Assembly: GCA_037965595.1 (NCBI GenBank)
Contig: CP150183.1
Span: 2,542,001 to 2,606,000 of the forward strand
Direction of reading: 5' to 3'
DNA length: 64,000 nt
Source of the DNA: Alkalihalobacillus sp. FSL W8-0930
GTDB lineage: Bacteria > Bacillota > Bacilli > Bacillales > Bacillaceae_D
Below, piece after piece: positions 43,966 through 52,894 of the stretch (position 1 is its first letter; every line of letters begins with the position of its first letter). The notes beneath the pieces were generated by a model. The model did not search any database, was not told the origin of the DNA, and saw only the letters and a program-made list of their open reading frames with translations. The position numbers were made by a program, and so were the translations under genes.

Positions 43966-44415
43966 ATGAACAGGCAAAAGCGATCGTCCAAACCAAATTT
44001 CTTATCACTAGCCCGTTCCTTCTCATCAGCCAGCGAACGAACAGCTATAGCGAATACAACGATTGAATGTAGTAAACGAATTTACTCGCTTATCCAAGAA
44101 GGGAAAATTCAAGAGGAAGAGCTTTGTCACTCTGCTAGGGTAGCTGGTACATTAGCTGCCAAAAATGCGGGACAGTTCATTCCTTATTGTCACACACAAT
44201 CGACTGATACTCTTCGAATTGAATTTACGTGGGACAATCACACATTGTCGATTCAATCCTTTGTTCAAGCGAAAACATCAACCTCACTTGATACTCTTGC
44301 AATGATTGCTGTTTCTACTGCAGCCCTTACCATCTTTGATGTTTGTAAGGAGTTTGATAAAGGGATGGTCATTGGACCTACCTACTTATCTCGTAAAAGT
44401 GATGATTCTAAATAA
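43966..44415 (+). CDS. MoaC-like protein with altered active site
   Basis: A 149-aa MoaC-family protein. True MoaC turns the MoaA product into cyclic pyranopterin monophosphate. Family features kept are ARVAGTLAAK, FIPYCH (the histidine equal to E. coli H77) and ALTIFDVCKEFDKGMVIGPT. The usual KGDV lysine (K51 in E. coli) aligns with QEEE, the N-terminal MVDVS segment is missing, TGVEMEAL reads TSTSLDTL, and the C-terminal SGGKSG is lost. It may be a diverged or inactive homologue. GGAGG precedes the ATG. Alignment was by eye. Confidence 0.8.
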   Translation: MNRQKRSSKPNFLSLARSFSSASERTAIANTTIECSKRIYSLIQEGKIQEEELCHSARVAGTLAAKNAGQFIPYCHTQSTDTLRIEFTWDNHTLSIQSFVQAKTSTSLDTLAMIAVSTAALTIFDVCKEFDKGMVIGPTYLSRKSDDSK

Positions 44416-44424
44416 ACTCATACA

Positions 44425-44456
44425 AAACAGCCAGCAGTCATAACTGCTGGCTATTT
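44425..44456. terminator. Bidirectional terminator between moaC-like and pfpI genes
   Basis: AGCCAGCAGT, a 4-base loop and ACTGCTGGCT, an exact 10-bp palindrome, flanked by an A-rich left side and ATTTAT on the right. Confidence 0.8.
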
Positions 44457-44465
44457 ATGTGCGAT

Positions 44466-44984
44466 TTAAGCACCTAATATATTTAATGATTCACGATTGA
44501 AGGCTGGAATGTCATCTGGTGTACGACTCGTCACTAGATTGCCACCACATACAACCACTTCTTCATCCTTCACCGTTGCTCCTGCATTTTCAAGGTCTTT
44601 TAAAATTGATGTAAAGCCTGTTACGGTACGTCCTTTAAGTACGTCCGCATTCACTAATAACTGTGGACCATGACAAATTGCAAAGATCGGCTTACCTGCA
44701 TCAGCAAACTCTTTTGTAAATGCAACAAAGCGTTCATCCGCACGCAAAATATCAGGTGAGAAGCCTCCTGGTAGAAGAAGCGCATCAAAGTCTTGTGGAC
44801 TCACTTCAGTAATTGCTTTATCAATCGTTACCTTTTCATCTCCCTGTTTCCCTGTAACTGTCTTACCACTTTCATTCTCAATTGTTGTGATAGTATGTCC
44901 AGCTTCTTTATAAGCTTTTACCGGATCAGTATACTCCACATCTTCAAAATAATCTGTAATAAGAACTGCTATGTTTTTACCCAT
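44466..44984 (-). CDS. DJ-1/PfpI family protein (YraA/YfkM type)
   Basis: A 172-aa flavodoxin-like protein of the DJ-1/PfpI superfamily. The nucleophile elbow is FAICHGPQLL (cysteine at about residue 105), with the partner acid in LITDYFEDVEY near residue 13. Close relatives are general-stress proteins that act as deglycases, methylglyoxalases or proteases; the activity is debated. ATG at 44984 follows AGGAG by eight bases. It lies last in the four-gene insertion before minD. Confidence 0.9.
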   Translation of the reverse strand: MGKNIAVLITDYFEDVEYTDPVKAYKEAGHTITTIENESGKTVTGKQGDEKVTIDKAITEVSPQDFDALLLPGGFSPDILRADERFVAFTKEFADAGKPIFAICHGPQLLVNADVLKGRTVTGFTSILKDLENAGATVKDEEVVVCGGNLVTSRTPDDIPAFNRESLNILGA

Positions 44985-45100
44985 CTCTATCACTCCTATT
45001 TGTGTTGTTACTAGAAGTGTACCCGGTGCACATAGAGCTAAACGTAAGAATGACTCGCAGTAAATTTTCTTAATTAACTGATATTTTCAAACAAATTAAA

Positions 45101-45131
45101 AAAGGCAACCCTGCAGTTATAGCAGGATTGA
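45101..45131 (-). terminator. Terminator after minD
   Basis: On the minus strand CAATCCTGC and GCAGGGTTG pair around a short AT loop, followed by CCTTTTTTAATT. Confidence 0.85.
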
Positions 45132-45147
45132 CCTCCAATTAAACAGA

Positions 45148-45942
45148 TTATCGAACTCTAAAGAAATTCTTTATTTTTGCTAGCATGCCTTTTTGCTCAT
45201 CTAACGATTGAAGAGGTACATTCTCACCTAGAATGCGTCTAGCAATGTTGCGATAAGCAATGGATGCCTTACTTCCATTATGTAGTGCAATCGGCTCGCC
45301 TTTGTTTGAGTATTTAATGACTTCGTCGTCATCAACAACAATCCCGATCAACTCGATCGCAAGAATGGCTGCAATTTCATCAACGTCCATCATTTCTCCA
45401 TTTTGCATCATGTGACCACGGATGCGGTTAACAACGAGTCTAGGCGCCTCAATATCCTCTTTCTCAAGCAACCCGATGATTCGGTCCGCGTCACGTACAG
45501 CAGAGCGCTCAGGTGTTGTTACAACGATTGCACGATCCGCACCAGAAATGGCATTCTTAAAGCCTTGTTCAATACCTGCTGGGCAATCAATAATCACATA
45601 ATCGTATTCCTGTTTCAACTCTTCAATAATCGTTTGCATTTGCGTTGGATCAACAGATGTTTTATCTTTTGTTTGAGCGGCAGGTAATAAAAACAAGCAC
45701 TCAAACCGTTTATCTTTTATTAACGCTTGCTTTAAGCGGCAACGTCCTTCCACCACATCAACTAAATCATATATAATACGATTCTCAAGGCCCATTACAA
45801 CATCGAGATTACGCAAGCCGATATCTGTATCCACCAGACAGACTTTTTTATTTTGCAAGGCCAATGCGGTACCAACGTTTGCGGATGTGGTTGTTTTTCC
45901 TACTCCGCCTTTTCCGCTTGTGATAACAATCGCTTCTCCCAC
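45148..45942 (-). CDS. minD: Septum-site ATPase MinD
   Basis: A 264-aa ParA/MinD ATPase that recruits MinC to the membrane near poles. The deviant Walker A is SGKGGVGKTTTSAN (residues 9-22), the switch regions are DTDIGLRNLD and IIDCPAGIE, and the C-terminal GMLAKIKNFFRVR is the amphipathic membrane-targeting helix. GTG start behind AAGGGG. It is 28 bp after minC. Confidence 0.98.
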   Translation of the reverse strand: MGEAIVITSGKGGVGKTTTSANVGTALALQNKKVCLVDTDIGLRNLDVVMGLENRIIYDLVDVVEGRCRLKQALIKDKRFECLFLLPAAQTKDKTSVDPTQMQTIIEELKQEYDYVIIDCPAGIEQGFKNAISGADRAIVVTTPERSAVRDADRIIGLLEKEDIEAPRLVVNRIRGHMMQNGEMMDVDEIAAILAIELIGIVVDDDEVIKYSNKGEPIALHNGSKASIAYRNIARRILGENVPLQSLDEQKGMLAKIKNFFRVR

Positions 45943-45970
45943 ATGTATTCCCCTTTCTCTATAGATCCCT

Positions 45971-46660
45971 TTACTCCTCGATCAGTTGACTTGTATTAGA
46001 CGTAAGCTCTGGTCGAATATGCGCGAGTCTCTGTACACGTTCAAGTACAAACTCTGAGGTTGCATCCTTTAAAAACGCGCTTTCCATAAATGTATCTTCA
46101 TGGTCAATGTCAGCAAAGCTGTAGATTTCAGAAGCTATCCGTAATTGAACAGGCGCCATTAACGATGCGGTAATCACCGCTTGACGGTTGCCTTCATATC
46201 CTGCATGCGCAATTCCTTTTAATGCACCAAGAACATGAATACTTCCAGTTGCCATCAGTGTTCCGCCTGGATTAATATCGCCAATTAGCAGTACATCTCC
46301 ACGTACCTTTAACACTTGTCCCGAACGAACTATACGCGTGAGAGTTAAAAACTGACTCTCTTGTTGTCGTTTTTCTGCCTCTTCAATCGATATGACGGTC
46401 GATTCAATGGCTTCAATGGTTAAGCCACGGTCTTCTGTAATCACACTTCTAAGTTCCGCTTCTGATTCGTCGGATAAAAACCTGCGACCAACATCTACAC
46501 GTACACTAACACCAGGACCTTCTTTTTGCTGGTAATAATTCGAATGAAGCTTTTCCTTCAATTCTTCAAGTAAACGATCGTAAGAACAATGCTCGTCGAG
46601 TAGAAAGACAAGTCCATCCTTTGTTCCTTTTATCGTTACGAATTGTTTTTTTTGCGTCAC
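45971..46660 (-). CDS. minC: Septum-site inhibitor MinC
   Basis: A 229-aa FtsZ inhibitor. The N-terminal domain (about 1-105) blocks FtsZ assembly. The C-terminal beta-helix (about 110-210) with GQVLKVRGDVLLIGDINPGG and IHVLGALKGIAHAG binds MinD. GTG start behind GAGGTG. It is 129 bp after mreD and 28 bp before minD. Confidence 0.96.
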   Translation of the reverse strand: MTQKKQFVTIKGTKDGLVFLLDEHCSYDRLLEELKEKLHSNYYQQKEGPGVSVRVDVGRRFLSDESEAELRSVITEDRGLTIEAIESTVISIEEAEKRQQESQFLTLTRIVRSGQVLKVRGDVLLIGDINPGGTLMATGSIHVLGALKGIAHAGYEGNRQAVITASLMAPVQLRIASEIYSFADIDHEDTFMESAFLKDATSEFVLERVQRLAHIRPELTSNTSQLIEE

Positions 46661-46789
46661 CTTCTATTCACCTCAGACACTCTCGTTGCAAACGATGTTC
46701 AAATTTTGACTATTTTAATCGAATCGTGCTCGAATCCCTCACTACATTCGCCATCGTCCATGAATAGTCCTCTTTTTCAAGAATATGAA

Positions 46790-47314
46790 TTAACGTTGAC
46801 GAAGGTCTGCTTGGTGATTCACATGCAGGCAAAGCTTGCGAACAGGAAAGATAGCTACAATGGCAAAAGCTAAATTAAATAGAACCGTAGGCAGTAAGCG
46901 ATCCTTCGCAAATTGTCCCGCTGACCATTCTGCTACGCCAAGCATTTGGATAATGCCATATTGATAGTATTCAAAAAAGAGAATCGCCACACACGATAAT
47001 ACAATTGGAACGATCATGCTGTCTTGAATTCTTTTTGTAGAAAATGCAAAGAGGTAGCCAATGAAGCCAAGTCCAAAAGCATAAATTCCTAGAAATTCTG
47101 TGTACACAATATCATAGATACACCCAAAAATTAAACCAAGAATCAGGCTTTCTTTACGGCCAATAAAAATACCAATAAACACGATAACGACAATTAAGAA
47201 GCGAGGAACCATAACGGCATCCATCTGCAGGAAATTAGCAACCGCATTTGGTACGATGGTTCCTTCAATGACAAGTAAGAACAATAATAAGGCTGCAGGG
47301 TAGTAACGGCTCAC
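46790..47314 (-). CDS. mreD: Rod shape-determining membrane protein MreD
   Basis: A 174-aa integral membrane protein with five or six helices, part of the elongasome with MreB, MreC, RodA and PBP2-type enzymes. Hydrophobicity pattern and position after mreC identify it, as primary-sequence conservation in MreD is low. GTG start two bases after mreC, behind GAGGAGG. Confidence 0.92.
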   Translation of the reverse strand: MSRYYPAALLLFLLVIEGTIVPNAVANFLQMDAVMVPRFLIVVIVFIGIFIGRKESLILGLIFGCIYDIVYTEFLGIYAFGLGFIGYLFAFSTKRIQDSMIVPIVLSCVAILFFEYYQYGIIQMLGVAEWSAGQFAKDRLLPTVLFNLAFAIVAIFPVRKLCLHVNHQADLRQR

Positions 47315-47316
47315 AC

Positions 47317-48195
47317 TTATTCCTCCTCTTCTAGTAGAGAAGGATCCATAGCTTCCGTTCCACGTTCTACAACATACAAGTAACTAAACGCAGAAAAGTC
47401 GGCTTCTGGTTTCACATAAGCTGTTTGAGAAAGTCCGTACTCATCAAGTTCTACTTCTTCTATTTCACCAAGAATCAATCCAGCGGGATACACATCCCCA
47501 AGGCCTGATGTTGTAACAATTTGTTCTGGTTCGATATCTGCTTCAACATCAATTTTACGTAAGATTAATAGGTTACGATCTTCATCATACCCTTCAATAA
47601 AACCATAACCAGGAATGTCTTCTCCGTCCATAATTTGCGCAGATACTTGGTTAGAAGGATCGTTATCTGATAAAAGCTGGACATAGGATGTGAACTTAGA
47701 TGTTTGTTTCACCTTTCCAACAAGTCCTCCGTTTGAATCAACAACAGCCATATCAGCAGCAATATTATGATCTGCACCCAAGTTAATCCCCACATACTGT
47801 GTCCAGCGATCTGGGTTACGGTGAATAACCGTTGCTGGTCGTTTCACATAATCATTTAACGTATCCTGCAAATCAAGCATGTCCTGTAAGGTTTCATTTT
47901 CATTCGCTAACTGATTTCGCTCAACTGAGATTTGTGCATACTCATCTAACCTTGATTTGAGTAATTGATTTTCTTCGTAGATATCTTTAATATCACGAAC
48001 ATTCTCAATAAATCCGCCAATGGCATGAGCTGGTGTGGAAAATAAGTTTTGAACCCATCCAACCGAGTCCCGAACAAGCTGCTCCGGACCCGTTGGATTT
48101 TCTCTTCCACTTGTTGAATAACCAATTAACGCAACAAGTATAATTAAACTTACAAGTAAAATAATTAATTTCTTATTTGAAAAAAACGATGGCAC
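47317..48195 (-). CDS. mreC: Rod shape-determining protein MreC
   Basis: A 292-aa single-pass protein: membrane helix at about residues 8-26, a coiled coil (about 70-105; NQLLKSRLDEYAQISVERN) and two extracellular beta barrels (about 120-275). It forms the periplasm-side scaffold of the elongasome. GTG start behind GGTGA, 13 bp after mreB. Confidence 0.95.
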   Translation of the reverse strand: MPSFFSNKKLIILLVSLIILVALIGYSTSGRENPTGPEQLVRDSVGWVQNLFSTPAHAIGGFIENVRDIKDIYEENQLLKSRLDEYAQISVERNQLANENETLQDMLDLQDTLNDYVKRPATVIHRNPDRWTQYVGINLGADHNIAADMAVVDSNGGLVGKVKQTSKFTSYVQLLSDNDPSNQVSAQIMDGEDIPGYGFIEGYDEDRNLLILRKIDVEADIEPEQIVTTSGLGDVYPAGLILGEIEEVELDEYGLSQTAYVKPEADFSAFSYLYVVERGTEAMDPSLLEEEE

Positions 48196-48208
48196 TTAGA
48201 TCACCCAC

Positions 48209-49249
48209 TTACGATTTCCGATCAGAACGAGACGTTATACCCGCTTTTGAACGAAACAAATGTAAATTCTCTAGCGCGCGTCCTGTTCCGATCGCCACAC
48301 AATCAAGTGGATCCTCTGCAACGATCACTGGCATATTCGTTTCATCACTTAACACGCGATCTAAATTACGAAGCAATGCTCCACCACCGGTCATAACAAT
48401 GCCGCGGTCCATAATGTCTGCCGCAAGCTCTGGTGGTGATTGTTCTAATGTATTCTTTACAGATTCAACAATCGTTGACACCGTATCAGCTAAGGCTTTT
48501 GAAATTTCTTCGCCTGTCACCGTAATTGTTTTTGGTAGACCTGACACAAGGTCACGTCCACGAATGTCCATTTCACTCACTTCTTCAGGAGAACTTGCAG
48601 AACCGATTTCTAGCTTTAATGTCTCCGCTGTACGCTCTCCAATCATAAGACTGTACGTTTTTTTAACGTATTGAATAATGGCATCGTCCATTTCATCACC
48701 GGCTACACGGATGGACTGGCTAGTAACAATTCCTCCAAGAGAAATAATCGCTACCTCCGTTGTTCCCCCACCGATATCAACAACCATACTTCCTGTTGGT
48801 TCCCATACAGGCAGGTCTGCACCGATTGCAGCTGCAAACGGCTCTTCTAATGTATAAGCTTCCTTCGCCCCAGCTTGTTTTGTAGCGTCCTCTACCGCAC
48901 GTTTTTCAACGGCAGTAATTCCACTTGGTACACAAACCATAACCGATGGCTTACGAGTAAACACAGAACGATTTTTCTGTGCTTGGCGAATAAAATATTT
49001 AAGCATTGTCGCTGTTGTATCAAAGTCGGCAATAACGCCATCCTTCATCGGACGAATCGCAACAATATTTCCCGGTGTACGACCGATCATATTTTTTGCG
49101 TCATTTCCGACAGCTTCAATCGAATTTGTATCTGTACGTAATGCAACAACCGACGGCTCTCGCAAAACGATCCCTTTTCCTTTTGTATATACAAGCGTAT
49201 TCGCTGTTCCTAAGTCAATTCCAATATCTCTTGAAAACCCACCAAACAT
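48209..49249 (-). CDS. mreB: Actin-like cell-shape protein MreB
   Basis: A 346-aa actin homologue that organises peptidoglycan synthesis along the side wall. Nucleotide-binding motifs are [14 protein letters not shown] (phosphate 1), [12 protein letters not shown] (phosphate 2) and [15 protein letters not shown] (adenosine). Length and N-terminal [12 protein letters not shown] match the main MreB rather than the Mbl/MreBH paralogues. Start behind GGGAGA. Confidence 0.97.
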   Translation of the reverse strand: MFGGFSRDIGIDLGTANTLVYTKGKGIVLREPSVVALRTDTNSIEAVGNDAKNMIGRTPGNIVAIRPMKDGVIADFDTTATMLKYFIRQAQKNRSVFTRKPSVMVCVPSGITAVEKRAVEDATKQAGAKEAYTLEEPFAAAIGADLPVWEPTGSMVVDIGGGTTEVAIISLGGIVTSQSIRVAGDEMDDAIIQYVKKTYSLMIGERTAETLKLEIGSASSPEEVSEMDIRGRDLVSGLPKTITVTGEEISKALADTVSTIVESVKNTLEQSPPELAADIMDRGIVMTGGGALLRNLDRVLSDETNMPVIVAEDPLDCVAIGTGRALENLHLFRSKAGITSRSDRKS

Positions 49250-49404
49250 CTATGTATCTCCCTTCATGACAGATCCGAAATCATAACCTTTATTATATCG
49301 AATAACAAAGGAAAAAAATAGCCTAATCTTGCCCCAAGAAAGAATATAAGCCTTTATACTCGGATCAACCCACTTTTTTACTGTACTCTTTACACAATCG
49401 GCCC

Positions 49405-50088
49405 TTATCCTACATGGCCTTGCTCCTTTAAACTGATAAATGTGCGATCTCCTATAATAATGTGGTCGAGTAGTTCAATCCCTAAAACGCGCCCCGCCTC
49501 GTAGAGCCGTTTTGTTACGTCGATGTCTTCCCGACTAGGGCTCGGATCCCCACTTGGATGATTATGCAGACAGATTATGGAGGCCGAAGAACGCCTAAGC
49601 GCCTCTTTAAATACCTCTCTCGGATGAACAATACTTGCGTTTAAGCTGCCTATGAAAACCGTATGGCGAAAAATGACCTGGTTTTTTGTATTTAAATACA
49701 AGCAGACAAAATGCTCCTGCTTTAAAAAACGCATATCCTCCATCACAAGAGAAGAGACATCTTCTGGCGAGCGGATAACATACCGATCCTTCGTTTGCAA
49801 AGTATGGATACGTCTACCGAGCTCCATCGCTGCACTCAGTTCAACTGCCTTAGCTAAACCGATCCCATCAATAGAACAAAGCTCTTCAATGGTCGCCTCC
49901 TTTAATAAATCGAGCCCATCAAAGTTTGACAGGACCTTTCCTGCAAGATCGATAACAGAATCCTTTTTAGAGCCTGTGCGCAGCAAAATGGCGATGATTT
50001 CTTGATTCGTTAATACACTAGCTCCTAGTTGGAGCAAACGTTCACGAGGTCTTTCTGTTACGGGGACATCTCGAATGAGGAGTGTCAA
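49405..50088 (-). CDS. radC: RadC/JAB-MPN domain protein
   Basis: A 227-aa RadC family protein. A helix-hairpin-helix region (about 55-95; EELCSIDGIGLAKAVEL) precedes a JAB1/MPN metalloprotease-like domain with LHNHPSGDPSPSREDID; H175, H177 and D188 are likely metal ligands. The old DNA-repair assignment is doubtful. TTG start behind AGGAGA. It keeps the maf-radC-mreB order of Bacillus. Confidence 0.95.
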   Translation of the reverse strand: MTLLIRDVPVTERPRERLLQLGASVLTNQEIIAILLRTGSKKDSVIDLAGKVLSNFDGLDLLKEATIEELCSIDGIGLAKAVELSAAMELGRRIHTLQTKDRYVIRSPEDVSSLVMEDMRFLKQEHFVCLYLNTKNQVIFRHTVFIGSLNASIVHPREVFKEALRRSSASIICLHNHPSGDPSPSREDIDVTKRLYEAGRVLGIELLDHIIIGDRTFISLKEQGHVG

Positions 50089-50150
50089 TTAACGTTCTCC
50101 TTTCTAACATGCACGAATTTGAGGGGAAACATGTGTTGATTTCACTTTCT

Positions 50151-50723
50151 CTAAAGCTTTGGGTAAATGGAGAAGGGTTGAAGTCTTCTTGCTGTTTCGG
50201 CAATGGGTAGTCCCATAACGGAGTAATAATCACCTTTAATTTCTTTTATTAATGTTGCTCCTAGCCCTTGAATTCCGTATGAACCCGCTTTGTCAAAGGG
50301 TTCTCCAGAATTAATGTATTGTTCAATCTCTTGGTCCGTTAGATCATACATATAGACATCCGTTTGAGTAAAAAAAGAAGTATTATTTGTGTCGGAGATA
50401 ATGGTGACGCCTGTTAATACTTGATGATTTGTTCCTGATAACTGAGTAAGCATGCGTTTCGCTGATTGGCGATTTGAGGGCTTTCCAAGAATGACATCAT
50501 CAATCACAACGATGGTATCCGCTCCAATAACGACTGCATTTGGATGCAATGAAAATACAGCTTCTGCTTTCTTTTTTGAGAGATGCAAGACCGCATCTTG
50601 AGGCGTCCAGTCTGGCTCAAGTCGTTCATCTGTTTCACTTGTTCGGATACTAAATTGAAAACCAATTTGCTGAAGTAATTCTTTACGTCTTGGGGAGCTT
50701 GAGGCTAAAATAAGTGGTTTCAT
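50151..50723 (-). CDS. maf: Maf-type nucleotide pyrophosphatase
   Basis: A 190-aa Maf protein hydrolysing non-canonical or m5/pseudo-UTP-type nucleotides and linked to septum control in Bacillus. Motifs LASSSPRRKELL (residues 5-16), ETDE (about 31), IGADTIVVID (about 67-76) and the C-terminal GDYYSVMGLPI are intact. Start behind GAGGTG. It lies upstream of radC with a 62-bp gap. Confidence 0.96.
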   Translation of the reverse strand: MKPLILASSSPRRKELLQQIGFQFSIRTSETDERLEPDWTPQDAVLHLSKKKAEAVFSLHPNAVVIGADTIVVIDDVILGKPSNRQSAKRMLTQLSGTNHQVLTGVTIISDTNNTSFFTQTDVYMYDLTDQEIEQYINSGEPFDKAGSYGIQGLGATLIKEIKGDYYSVMGLPIAETARRLQPFSIYPKL

Positions 50724-50833
50724 GAAGGGAACACCTCTACATTCTTTTTCCTTTATTGTACAGGCTTCTTATTAGAATACCAAACTCTTATTAAAGGAAC
50801 AATCTATATTCAGAAAAATAAGACAAAACAAGA

Positions 50834-50860
50834 AAAAGAGAGCCCGATGGACTCCCCTTT
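50834..50860 (-). terminator. Terminator of the S9 peptidase gene
   Basis: On the minus strand GGGGAG(T)CC, a 3-base loop, GGGCTCTC and T5, six bases after the peptidase stop. Confidence 0.78.
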
Positions 50861-50865
50861 TCTTC

Positions 50866-52821
50866 TTATAGATACTGATCGAACCACTGACCAATAGCTT
50901 CTAGTCTTCTTAAGCGCAAGCTTGGTTTTCCGCTTCGTGAAAGCTCGTGATTGGCCTCTGGGAAACGAATAAACGTAGTTGTTTTCTCGCGACGCTTAAG
51001 AGCGATGTAGAGCTGCTCAGCTTGCTCAATCGGACAACGGTAATCTTTTTCACCGTGTAAAATGAGTAATGGTGTTTCAATTTGGTTGACATAAGCAAGT
51101 GGAGAGTGCTTCCAAAGCTTATCTGTCTCATTTAAGTCTGCTTGGATTTGCCATTCTGTAAAGTAGTAGCCGATGTCACTCACACCATAAAAGCTCGTCC
51201 AGTTACAGATCGAACGCTGAGTGACAGCCGCCTTAAACCGATTTGTATGGCCGACAATCCAGTTTGTCATAAAGCCGCCGTAGCTTCCGCCTGTAACGCC
51301 AAGGCGCGTTTCATCGATCCAAGGATTCTGTTTAAGGGTATGATCAACTGCTGCCATAATATCGCGATAATCACCACCGCCATAATCGCCGCGAACCGCA
51401 TTTACAAATTCTTGACCGTAACCTAAGCTTCCTCGTGGATTGAGATACAACACAGCAAACCCACGCGCTGTTAACGTTTGAAATTCATGCATATAGCTAT
51501 TTGCATACATAGCATGAGGGCCACCGTGAATCTCAACAATTAACGGGTAGGACTCCCCTTCACTAAAGCCTGCTGGTTTCATTAGCCACCCTTGTAGCTC
51601 ATGACCTTCTTCATGCGTAAATCGGATTTCTTCAGCTGGCACCACTTCGAGTTCATCAAGGACAGAATCATTACTTGTCGTGAGCCTTGTGACCTCATTC
51701 GATTTCACCTGTGTCAGGTACAAGTCTCCAGGATGATCAGATGAACTAATTCCCGCTACCATCGTCTGACCATCAGGATGAACAGCGAACCCGTACACGT
51801 GCTGGTCTCCTGTTAGAAGCGCCTCTCTAGTACCATCTGTACTCACTTGATACACATCGACATTCCCATTAGAAGAAACGATTAACGAGATGGACTGACT
51901 ATCTTGGCTCCAGACAAGGCCAGGATCCACTGTGTTTTGCAGAAAGTCTGCAGCTACAACTGGTCCTAGTTGAACATCCCAATCCGTTGTTAGCTTGGTC
52001 CATGTAGTGGTTGCAAGCTCTAACAAGTAGATTTCAAAATGAGTTGCATTCTCATACTCTCGTTCATGAGCGCGCATCGCAATATACGCTCCATCAGGAG
52101 AAACACTCGCATCACTAATTACATGTGTTTGATCTGTTAATTGAACCATTTCCTTTGTTTCAACAGAAATGATTAGTAAATCATTTGTGAATACAAAGTC
52201 TGTATCCTTTTGATTCACAGACGTAACCAACACTTGCTGGCTATCACTCATCCAGTCAAGGAGAGTGTAAGAGATCTCGCCACTTGTTAGCTGGGTATGC
52301 TTGTTTGATTGAATGTCAACCGTAAACACATGCGTGTATTCGCCTTTCCAAAATCCGCTTGCATCTGATTTATATTTCATTTTATTAACAACTAACGGTT
52401 CAAGCTCATCGTCTTCTTTTTCTTCTTCCGGAAGCTGACTACTCTTATAGGCAATCTGTGTTCCATCAGGAGACCATTTAAAATCAGTTACTCCCTTTTT
52501 CTCATCAGTCAGCTGCTTCGGTTCGCCCCATCCACTTAACATAAATACCTGTGGTGTTCCTGTACGGTTAGAGATGAACGCGAGAACCTCTTCTTTTGGT
52601 GACCATTGTGGTAACCGATTAACATGTCCCCCCTGCGTCAATTGTACAGGTGCTTCGGAACCTGTGAGAGTTGTTTTCATTAACTCTGCTGCATATGTGT
52701 TTTTCTCATTATGTAAGGTCGTTTCTACAAAGACCAATTGCTCACCATTAGAAGAAAGCGCAGGTGACGTCACACTGCGCAATTGAAGAAGATCTTCAGG
52801 TGTGATGACTCGTTTACTCAT
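50866..52821 (-). CDS. S9 prolyl-oligopeptidase family peptidase (YuxL-like)
   Basis: A 651-aa serine peptidase of the acylaminoacyl-peptidase type, similar in length to B. subtilis YuxL. The N-terminal half (about 1-390) is a beta propeller with WD/TolB-like blades. The C-terminal alpha/beta hydrolase has the nucleophile elbow TGGSYGGFM, the acid in LLILHGEKDYRCP and the histidine in FPEANHELSRSG. No signal peptide, so cytoplasmic. It sits between maf and spoIIB, where B. subtilis has no such gene, and has its own terminator. Confidence 0.93.
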   Translation of the reverse strand: MSKRVITPEDLLQLRSVTSPALSSNGEQLVFVETTLHNEKNTYAAELMKTTLTGSEAPVQLTQGGHVNRLPQWSPKEEVLAFISNRTGTPQVFMLSGWGEPKQLTDEKKGVTDFKWSPDGTQIAYKSSQLPEEEKEDDELEPLVVNKMKYKSDASGFWKGEYTHVFTVDIQSNKHTQLTSGEISYTLLDWMSDSQQVLVTSVNQKDTDFVFTNDLLIISVETKEMVQLTDQTHVISDASVSPDGAYIAMRAHEREYENATHFEIYLLELATTTWTKLTTDWDVQLGPVVAADFLQNTVDPGLVWSQDSQSISLIVSSNGNVDVYQVSTDGTREALLTGDQHVYGFAVHPDGQTMVAGISSSDHPGDLYLTQVKSNEVTRLTTSNDSVLDELEVVPAEEIRFTHEEGHELQGWLMKPAGFSEGESYPLIVEIHGGPHAMYANSYMHEFQTLTARGFAVLYLNPRGSLGYGQEFVNAVRGDYGGGDYRDIMAAVDHTLKQNPWIDETRLGVTGGSYGGFMTNWIVGHTNRFKAAVTQRSICNWTSFYGVSDIGYYFTEWQIQADLNETDKLWKHSPLAYVNQIETPLLILHGEKDYRCPIEQAEQLYIALKRREKTTTFIRFPEANHELSRSGKPSLRLRRLEAIGQWFDQYL

Positions 52822-52894
52822 TCCGACACGTCCTTTTTCTCAAAATGTTCACACTACTAGAATAACAGGTTCTCACTCTTTCGACAAAAATCAG

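Noticed and set aside
43867-43977. An upstream extension of MoaB by 37 residues
   Set aside because: It overlaps the divergent moaC start, and AAAGGAGG lies just before the ATG at 43866.
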